Of a DNA stretch of 64,000 nucleotides, positions 57,557 to 64,000 are shown in pieces. The first letter of the stretch is position 1. Each line of letters begins with the position of its first letter. The stretch is from Runella sp. (GTDB taxonomy: Bacteria > Bacteroidota > Bacteroidia > Cytophagales > Spirosomataceae): NCBI RefSeq assembly GCF_027484545.1, contig NZ_JAIXST010000151.1:1-64000 (forward strand), read 5' to 3'. A program made the position numbers and the translations under genes. The notes under the pieces were generated by a model. That model did no database searches, was not told the DNA's origin, and saw only the letters and a list, made by a program, of their open reading frames with translations.

Positions 57557-59140
57557 TTACAAATCCCAAAAAACTGGAGTAACAAAGTTGTTTTGGGCGG
57601 GTGCATTGGGGTTGGCCGTTAACTCGCGTGTTGAGTACAAAAACCGCAATGGAAACGGATTGACAGGCGAAAGAGGAACACTAAGCGTAGGCGAGCCTGT
57701 TCTGCGATAATCGTTGTACGCTTCTATACCATTACCCACGGTGGCGATATATTTTTGAGTCATAATAAAATCGAGGCGTGCAGCGGGAGTTGTGAGGGCA
57801 TCATATTGTGTAAGAATCCTTGCCAAAAAAGCATCTATAGTAGCCTGTGGAATAGCAGGCCCTGAATTTCCAGCCGAAAAGCTACTGACAGCTTGTAGAT
57901 GCTGTACGACTCCATCACGCAGGTACGTTCGTGCATTACCTGTTGTACCGAGTGTAAGCGCAGATTCAGCCAAGATAAAATTGGTCATGTAGTTCGTAAG
58001 CATCGGAAAAATACCAGCACCTGTTCCATCGGTAGTTCCAACAATACGGTGAACACCTGGTGTGGTTGCACCTGTATTGGTCAAAAACTGAAAAGTAGTT
58101 GGTAAATTACGAATCGTGTTATTGTCGTAGATGCCTCCATACGGATAGATACCAAAGGTAGCACGATTGGCTTGATCGGCTGGCTGGCCTGTGGGGTCGC
58201 CTGCAAAACGGCCACCGTAACCATTACCCGTTGAAGTGAAATTTACACCAGCGTTAGCATTTTGACGATAAATGTAATAACGCAAACGCAAATCATCAAG
58301 ATTGTAAAGGCGTTCCATAAAACCTTGATCCATATAGAAATCTTTGGTAGCACGGTATTCGCTGATATGTGTCGGATGGCGGGTTTGAGGCGTCTCGGTT
58401 GTTCCAAAGCGAAAAACCCAGTCTTGCGTGCCAGTTGTAATGAGCTGATTGCCAGCAATGAGAGCGTTGATGTCCTTAATCACCCTATCACGCTCATTTG
58501 GAACGAGGCGAATTTGGTTCAACATTTTTAATTTGAGCGTATTGGCCGCACGAACCCAAAGCGTGCGGTCGCCGCGATAAAACAAATCAACAGTTCCTGG
58601 CGAAATGTATGGGTTGCGATTTAGATCGGCAATACCTTCGTCAATCAATCTGAAAAGGTCTTTGTAAATATCAGCACCTTTATCAAACTTAGGGTTAAGG
58701 TTAGCTTCGCCTTGGGATGCATCAGTATAAGGCACATCGCCCCACAAGTCCACCATAATGCTATAAATATAAGCCTTCTCGATTTTGGCCATGCCTACAT
58801 ACCCAAAACTCTTATCCTCTGTACCATTTTTGATGATGATTTCGAGGTCATTGAGCGCTTGTGAATAAAGGTTGTTCCAAGCGGTTTGGAAAGTAGCACC
58901 CGTATAGTCGTAACGGCCTAAGCCGAGAATGTAGGCGTGTTGCATCGCAACAGATGCTGCTCGGTTGAGGGCACTACCAGCAATGTTGACCCCTAATGAA
59001 ACCTGTGTAGCAGGAAGCAGCAGCTCTAAGACAGGTTTTGATGGGTTGTTGGGGTCGGTATTTACATTCAAAAATTGGTCACAACTACTCATCACAAACA
59101 GAGAAGTAGCCAACAGAAATACATTTTTTATCTTTTTCAT
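57557..59140 (-). CDS. SusD/RagB-family outer-membrane lipoprotein
   Basis: 527 residues. Lipobox FVMSSC (Cys20), then NVNTDPNNPSKP, the opening of the SusD-like_2 subgroup, and a TPR-containing body (AKIEKAYIYSIMVDLWGDVPYTDASQGEANLNP; DLFRLIDEGIADLNRNP; RLVPNERDRVIKDINALI). It caps the SusC barrel and binds the ligand at the surface. It is 18 bases after susC. This subgroup is often found with peptide-, glycan- or amino-sugar-related loci rather than starch. Substrate unknown. Confidence 0.93.
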   Translation of the reverse strand: MKKIKNVFLLATSLFVMSSCDQFLNVNTDPNNPSKPVLELLLPATQVSLGVNIAGSALNRAASVAMQHAYILGLGRYDYTGATFQTAWNNLYSQALNDLEIIIKNGTEDKSFGYVGMAKIEKAYIYSIMVDLWGDVPYTDASQGEANLNPKFDKGADIYKDLFRLIDEGIADLNRNPYISPGTVDLFYRGDRTLWVRAANTLKLKMLNQIRLVPNERDRVIKDINALIAGNQLITTGTQDWVFRFGTTETPQTRHPTHISEYRATKDFYMDQGFMERLYNLDDLRLRYYIYRQNANAGVNFTSTGNGYGGRFAGDPTGQPADQANRATFGIYPYGGIYDNNTIRNLPTTFQFLTNTGATTPGVHRIVGTTDGTGAGIFPMLTNYMTNFILAESALTLGTTGNARTYLRDGVVQHLQAVSSFSAGNSGPAIPQATIDAFLARILTQYDALTTPAARLDFIMTQKYIATVGNGIEAYNDYRRTGSPTLSVPLSPVNPFPLRFLYSTRELTANPNAPAQNNFVTPVFWDL

Positions 59141-59158
59141 CTTGAAATGCTTTTGAGG

Positions 59159-62100
59159 TTAGAACGTTACTCTGAGATTGACACCGAAACGGCGAGTAGT
59201 AGGAACAGACACCAATTCAAATCCTTGTGCATTGCCTACACCGAGCGAGTTTACTTCGGGGTCGAGGTTCATGTATTTAGGGAAATTGGGAGCATTGAAC
59301 CACAAATTACGACCACTCAATGAGATACTTGCCGAGCCAAAAGGTGTTTTAGTCAACCATTTCGCAGGGATTTGGTAGGCCATTGAAACCTCGCGTAAGC
59401 GAATCACACTCGCATCCCACACTCGAAACTCATCAGCAGTACCTTGACTACCCGAAAATGAACCTGTTCCAAAGAAAAATTCATTGACCGAAATTGGAAT
59501 GTTGTTGGGTTGCTTTTTACCATCAGCCGTTAAGATTGGCAAGCGGGTTGTAGCATCGCCCAGCACACCATAAGGCACAAAAACCCGATTACGGTCTTCG
59601 GTATCGCGGGTTGTTCCGCGACTAAGCATCTCAGCCATCGAAACCGAAAGTAAATCGCCCCCATCACGGTAGTCTAACAACGCACTGAGTGAGAAGCCTT
59701 TGAACGAAATACTATTGGTCACACCAATAAAGAAGCGAGGGTTGGGGTCGCCAACGGGTGCTTGGCGGTCGGCGATAATGGCTTTTCCTGTACGATTATT
59801 GACCAATAAGTTGCCTTCGTCATCACGTACATATACATCGCCACGAATCAAACCATAAGACCGCCCCACTACGTGCATACTACTGATGGAGGTCGTAACA
59901 CCACTGTAAGTAAGCTCTTGCGGGCCGCCAAGATCCAACACTACATTGCGGTTGCGTGTCAGTGTCGTATAAATATTCCACTTGAATCCATTGGAAAGCT
60001 GTACGGGGGTCAGGTCTAACCCCAACTCTATCCCACGGTTGCGGACACTTCCCAGATTGACCACTCGTGTCGTATAACCTGACGACGGGGGTACGTCAAC
60101 CGTGAAAATTTGGTCGCTACTTATTTTGTTGTACCAAGCAAAGTCTATACCTACGCGGTTGTTGAAGAGTTTCATCTCCGTTCCAACCTCAAACTCAGTG
60201 ATTTTCTCGGGTTGTAAAGTGCTGCTACCGAGGCGGTTGCCTTGTGTCATGATGTTGACACCATTAAAAGGAGTCCCTGTGTCAATTGGTGCTGAGTTAG
60301 CGATGGTTGGGTTGATACTAAATATCGTTTGCGTTTGGTAAGCACTGGCCTCGTTGCCTACTTGTGTCAGACCCGCACGCAACTTCCAAAAACCAATACC
60401 ACTTGACTTCAATTGAAATAAGTCAGAGAGCACTATTGAGCCATTGACACCACCATAATAGTAGCTGCGATTGCCTTTGGGCAAAGTCGAAGAGATGTCA
60501 TTGCGACCCACCAAGTTGACAAAAAAGATGTCTTTGTGCGAAAGCTGTATGTCAGCAAAGTGAGCGATGAAACGTTGCTTGACCAAGCCACCACCAATGG
60601 CTTGCTGCACACGAGTATTGTCTAAGTCATTGATACCAGGCACGATGATACCATCGCCGAAAACAGCCTGACGGTCGGTAACGCGCTGGTTGGCGTTTTG
60701 TCCCAAAATCACACGTAAGTTAGAGTTAGCAGAGAGATCACGGTTGATAGTTGCCAAAAACGTCCAATCTAACTCTTGTCGGTAAATATTGTCATCGGTG
60801 ATATTGCCATTTGGGAAAATATCGCCCCCTCGTCCATTTACACTGCGGCGGCGGTCGTTGTAACCATTAAAACCTACCGTTGCTTGTAGATTGAGCCAAG
60901 AAGTAGCGTCAATGCCCGCCGTAAACTTACCAAAATAGCGGTCCACCTTGCTCGTAAAAGGCGAACTCTCAACCGACCAATAAGGATTGTCAATACCCAC
61001 ACGGTCGTAGATGCTTGCCCCTGTGATGGGGTTACGGTAGGGGTAGTTTGTCAAGTCATAGCTTGTAGGTGTCCACGGTAAAACCTCAATAGCCGATGGC
61101 CCCGACCCAATACTTGAAGACATCTGAGGCGAGTCTTGGTTGGTACTCACGTAGTTGATAGTACCGTTGATATACAGCCCGTTGTCGAGGGTGGCTTGCC
61201 CTCCCAAGTTGATACTGGTGCGATTGATACTGTTGAAAGGTACAATGCCTTTATTGTCCATGCGAGATATACCTGCCGAGATACTGGCTTTTTCGCCCCC
61301 ACCTTGAATACTGATGGCGTTTTCATAGACATGGCCACGTTTATAGAAATTGTCGTAGTTGGCTTGCCCAAACGGTTCGTATTTCACTCTTTTACTGGCC
61401 AATTCTGGAAAAATCGCCCCAAAGCGACTACCCAATGGGTGCGGAATGGAGTCAATGGCCGAATACGGCGCGCCCCAAGATCCAAATACTCCCAAGCGAG
61501 TATCGCCCTCAGTACCCTGCCCGTAAGTGGTTTGGAATTCGGGGGAACTTGCAATTTTTTCAGTAGAGTAAGAAGTGTTATAAGATACTTCTAACCCTTT
61601 TTTGCTTTTTATTTTTCCGTTTTTGGTTGTGATGATAATGGCACCATTGGCGGCCCGCGAGCCGTACAAAGCTGCCGCTGCTGCTCCTTTGAGTACTGTC
61701 ATTGACTCAATATTGTTAGGGTCAAGGTCAAAGGCACGGTTAGTAAAGGTTGAACCCGCCGAAAATCCACCATCGGTATTGAAAGAAGAGTTGTCAAAGG
61801 GTACGCCATCCACCACAAAAAGTGGTTGATTGTTGTTAGAAAGCGAGGAGTTGCCTCGAATCGTGATGTTGGTAGCGCCACCTGCCGCACCGCCAGAGCC
61901 TTGGATATTCACACCAGCTACTTTTCCTGACAAAGCACGTAGCGGGTCAGGCTCTGATACCTGTTGGAGTTGGCTACTTTTGATGGTACTCACCGCGTAA
62001 CCAAGTGCTTTTTTCTCGCGCTGAATCCCCGCAGCAGTGACGACCACTTCCGATAGTTGCTTGGTATCTACGCTCAACTTCGCATCAATGGTCGAGGAGT

Positions 62101-62362
62101 TGCCAATGTTAATTTCTTGGGCAGAATAACCCACAAAAGAAAAAATCAAGGCTTGGGCCGATTGGGGAGCAGAGATTTGATAGTTTCCCTGCGCATCGGT
62201 CACGGTACCGTTGGTAGTCCCTTTGACTACTACTGATACGCCAGGCAGGGGGGCGCTGTCTTCTGCTCCAATTACCTTGCCTCGAATCATTTTTTGTTGG
62301 GCATAGGCTGTTGTTAGGCTGTAAACGAACAAACCTAAACTTAAAAGTATTCGTTTTCTCAT
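59159..62362 (-). CDS. SusC/RagA-family TonB-dependent receptor
   Basis: 1067 residues. Signal peptide (KRILLSLGLFVYSLTTAYAQ). A carboxypeptidase-D-regulatory-like domain (25-105, GKVIGAEDSAPLPGVSVVVKGT) is followed by a plug (TNITIRGNSSLSNNNQPLFVVDGVPFDNSSFN, ESMTVLKGAAAAALYGSRAANGAIIITTK). The 22-strand barrel ends in RRFGVNLRVTF. It imports the bound substrate using TonB energy with its SusD partner. No anti-sigma/sigma pair is adjacent and there is no STN domain, so regulation is by other means. Divergent from the M20 gene, sharing a 184-base gap. Confidence 0.95.
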   Translation of the reverse strand: MRKRILLSLGLFVYSLTTAYAQQKMIRGKVIGAEDSAPLPGVSVVVKGTTNGTVTDAQGNYQISAPQSAQALIFSFVGYSAQEINIGNSSTIDAKLSVDTKQLSEVVVTAAGIQREKKALGYAVSTIKSSQLQQVSEPDPLRALSGKVAGVNIQGSGGAAGGATNITIRGNSSLSNNNQPLFVVDGVPFDNSSFNTDGGFSAGSTFTNRAFDLDPNNIESMTVLKGAAAAALYGSRAANGAIIITTKNGKIKSKKGLEVSYNTSYSTEKIASSPEFQTTYGQGTEGDTRLGVFGSWGAPYSAIDSIPHPLGSRFGAIFPELASKRVKYEPFGQANYDNFYKRGHVYENAISIQGGGEKASISAGISRMDNKGIVPFNSINRTSINLGGQATLDNGLYINGTINYVSTNQDSPQMSSSIGSGPSAIEVLPWTPTSYDLTNYPYRNPITGASIYDRVGIDNPYWSVESSPFTSKVDRYFGKFTAGIDATSWLNLQATVGFNGYNDRRRSVNGRGGDIFPNGNITDDNIYRQELDWTFLATINRDLSANSNLRVILGQNANQRVTDRQAVFGDGIIVPGINDLDNTRVQQAIGGGLVKQRFIAHFADIQLSHKDIFFVNLVGRNDISSTLPKGNRSYYYGGVNGSIVLSDLFQLKSSGIGFWKLRAGLTQVGNEASAYQTQTIFSINPTIANSAPIDTGTPFNGVNIMTQGNRLGSSTLQPEKITEFEVGTEMKLFNNRVGIDFAWYNKISSDQIFTVDVPPSSGYTTRVVNLGSVRNRGIELGLDLTPVQLSNGFKWNIYTTLTRNRNVVLDLGGPQELTYSGVTTSISSMHVVGRSYGLIRGDVYVRDDEGNLLVNNRTGKAIIADRQAPVGDPNPRFFIGVTNSISFKGFSLSALLDYRDGGDLLSVSMAEMLSRGTTRDTEDRNRVFVPYGVLGDATTRLPILTADGKKQPNNIPISVNEFFFGTGSFSGSQGTADEFRVWDASVIRLREVSMAYQIPAKWLTKTPFGSASISLSGRNLWFNAPNFPKYMNLDPEVNSLGVGNAQGFELVSVPTTRRFGVNLRVTF

Positions 62363-62546
62363 AGAAAATAAGGGAGTTAAATGATGAAGAGTAATACAAC
62401 AAAGAAAATAATAATCTTTAACTAAAACTCAAATCTGAAAAATTTGTTCTAACAAAAAAAAGAAGATGTTTAGAACTATATTCGGTTTTTGTTATTTTTT
62501 CCAAAATTTTGTTTTTGTCCAATCAACCCCAAAAAATATTAAAACT

Positions 62547-63968
62547 ATGAAAAATGCCTTTTTTGTTTTTTGTTGCCTAATGTCATCTCTCAACTATGCT
62601 CAAGACCCCAAAAGCAAGGTTATGAACGAATTGAACAACAAAGAGATGTTTTATGGCAATTTGGCCAAGCAGATTTGGAATTTTGCCGAAGTGGGTTACC
62701 AGGAGCATAAAAGCTCGGCTTTGCTGCAAGAGCAAATGAAAAAGGAAGGTTTTAAGGTAGAAGCTGGCGTGGCTGACATTCCAACAAGCTTTGTAGCTAC
62801 TTTTGGTGAGGGAAAGCCCATAATTGGCATTTTGGGCGAGTTTGATGCCTTGCCAGGTGTATCACAAGATTCTATACCAGAAAAAAAATCGGTTGGGGGT
62901 ATTGCAGGACATGCCTGTGGGCATCATTTATTTGGTGTGGGTTCTATGGCAACAGCCATAGCTGTTAAAAATTGGTTACAAAATACTGGTCAAAGGGGGA
63001 CAATTCGGTTTTATGGTACTCCTGCCGAAGAAGGTGGCAGCGGCAAAGTCTATATGGTACGTGCGGGGCTTTTCAACGATGTAGATGCGGTGATTCATTG
63101 GCATCCCGCCGACAGGAACTCGGCCAACGCAGCGTCTTCATTAGCCAACAAATCGGCCAAATTTAGGTTTTATGGCATATCTGCCCACGCTGCTGGTGCA
63201 CCAGACCGAGGACGCTCGGCGTTGGATGGTGTAGAAGTAATGAACTACGCCATCAACATGATGCGTGAACATATACCTTCGGCTACGCGTATTCATTATG
63301 TAATAACCGACGGTGGCAAGGCTCCTAACGTTGTGCCGGACTTTGCAGAGGTTTATTACTATGTACGCCACCCTAATCGTAATTATGTGAAGTCTATCTG
63401 GGAGCGTGTTCAGAAAGCCGCCCAAGGTGCAGCTATGGCCACAGGCACTACTGTTGAGGAAGAAGTGATTGGAGGCGTATATGAACTTTTGCCCAACGAA
63501 GTACTCGGTAGGCTCATGCACAGCAACATGCAAAAAGTAGGTGGCTACAAAATGGATTCAAAAGAATTGGCATTTGCCAACACAATAATGAAAACCCAAG
63601 GTATGGCTGATAGCGACGTATCGGCCACCGAAAAGATTGACCCATTCTCCGACGAACGCCCTGGCGCAGGCTCTACTGATGTAGGTGACGTAAGTTGGGC
63701 TGTGCCAACGGTTTCGTGCCGCTCGGCTACTTGGGTGCCTGGTACCCCCTCCCATAGCTGGCAGGCTGTGGCGGCAGGCGGTACGAGTATTGGGCGGAAA
63801 GGTATGATGATTGCTGCCAAAACCATGACCTCCACGGCCATTGACTTGTTTTCGAACCCTAAAATTATTGCGGATGCCAAAGCAGAGTTTGACAAGCGTC
63901 GGGGCGAAAATTTTAAATATGATGCCTTGCTCGGCAATCGTAAACCAGCTCTGAACTACCGAGACTGA
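62547..63968 (+). CDS. Secreted M20-family amidohydrolase
   Basis: 473 residues. ATG 62547 opens a signal peptide (KNAFFVFCCLMSSLNYAQ); an earlier in-frame ATG at 62466 lacks this. M20/AbgB-type blocks: ILGEFDALPGVSQDS, HACGHHLFGVGSMATAIAV (metal-binding His), YGTPAEEGGSGKVYMVRAG (Glu-Glu), DAVIHWHPAD, SAHAAGAPDRGRSALDGVE, and the C-terminal PGTPSHSWQAVAAG. The family removes acyl or aminobenzoyl groups from amino acids (AbgB-like). Export to the periplasm, next to SusCD and a sulfatase, suggests processing of an imported amide or N-acyl conjugate. Confidence 0.92.
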   Translation: MKNAFFVFCCLMSSLNYAQDPKSKVMNELNNKEMFYGNLAKQIWNFAEVGYQEHKSSALLQEQMKKEGFKVEAGVADIPTSFVATFGEGKPIIGILGEFDALPGVSQDSIPEKKSVGGIAGHACGHHLFGVGSMATAIAVKNWLQNTGQRGTIRFYGTPAEEGGSGKVYMVRAGLFNDVDAVIHWHPADRNSANAASSLANKSAKFRFYGISAHAAGAPDRGRSALDGVEVMNYAINMMREHIPSATRIHYVITDGGKAPNVVPDFAEVYYYVRHPNRNYVKSIWERVQKAAQGAAMATGTTVEEEVIGGVYELLPNEVLGRLMHSNMQKVGGYKMDSKELAFANTIMKTQGMADSDVSATEKIDPFSDERPGAGSTDVGDVSWAVPTVSCRSATWVPGTPSHSWQAVAAGGTSIGRKGMMIAAKTMTSTAIDLFSNPKIIADAKAEFDKRRGENFKYDALLGNRKPALNYRD

Positions 63969-64000
63969 GGCCTTTGTCAACAAAAAAGCGTAAGCCTATG

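Overview
The window reads as chromosomal DNA of a Bacteroidota bacterium, most likely a member of the Cytophagales. The grounds are a SusC/SusD pair, a type-B sorting C-terminal domain of the type IX secretion system, GldF, DUF4199 and PorT-like barrels, LytTR two-component systems, and promoters of the Bacteroidota form (TTG, about 20 bases, TAnnTTTG). No rRNA, tRNA, CRISPR array or insertion sequence was seen.

Left part (1-12.2 kb). After gene remnants and a VOC-fold protein comes a leftward histidine operon: promoter, a 20-residue leader peptide with five consecutive His codons, hisG, a RelE-type toxin with its antitoxin, hisD, a PtuA/PtuB (Septu-type) ATPase and HNH nuclease pair, and hisC. 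The spacing is tight: ATGA and TAATG overlaps join ptuA-ptuB-hisC and the toxin-antitoxin pair. Only hisD-ptuA has a real gap, of 96 bases with two hairpins. Next comes a hydroxyproline module: a trans-3-hydroxy-L-proline dehydratase (Cys107/Thr271), a delta1-pyrroline-2-carboxylate reductase-like protein and a D-amino-acid dehydrogenase. A 2-oxoglutarate-semialdehyde dehydrogenase candidate lies at 50.6 kb.

Middle (12.2-32 kb). Twelve leftward genes encode envelope proteins: a type-B CTD protein, a TonB_C/DUF3298-type protein, lipoproteins, barrels, an OmpA protein and a membrane protein with an N-terminal cold-shock-like domain. Two TPR-kinase/LytTR pairs and a LolD-like ATPase are transcribed in the opposite direction. 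A link between the two sides is inferred from position only.

Right of that (32-54 kb). There is an XRE regulator, a fused 5-oxoprolinase carrying two palindromes and an out-of-frame 29-bp tandem duplication inside its reading frame, gldF, DUF4199, and a recJ-hicB-hicA-lptB run in which a HicBA module sits inside a housekeeping run. These are followed by a saccharopine-dehydrogenase-like gene, rhamnose mutarotase, a GxxExxY protein, hypF-hypD-hypE (hypD broken by one base in a poly-A/T tract), a DUF937 protein, a NuiA-like nuclease inhibitor, and a slipin/NfeD pair.

Right end (54-64 kb). A polysaccharide- or conjugate-utilisation-like locus holds a sulfatase with an extra C-terminal beta domain, a small lipoprotein, SusD, SusC and a secreted M20 amidohydrolase.

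The most notable theme is three defence or addiction modules (RelE/antitoxin, PtuAB, HicBA) inside biosynthetic or housekeeping operons. Two of them lie downstream of a histidine attenuator-like leader.
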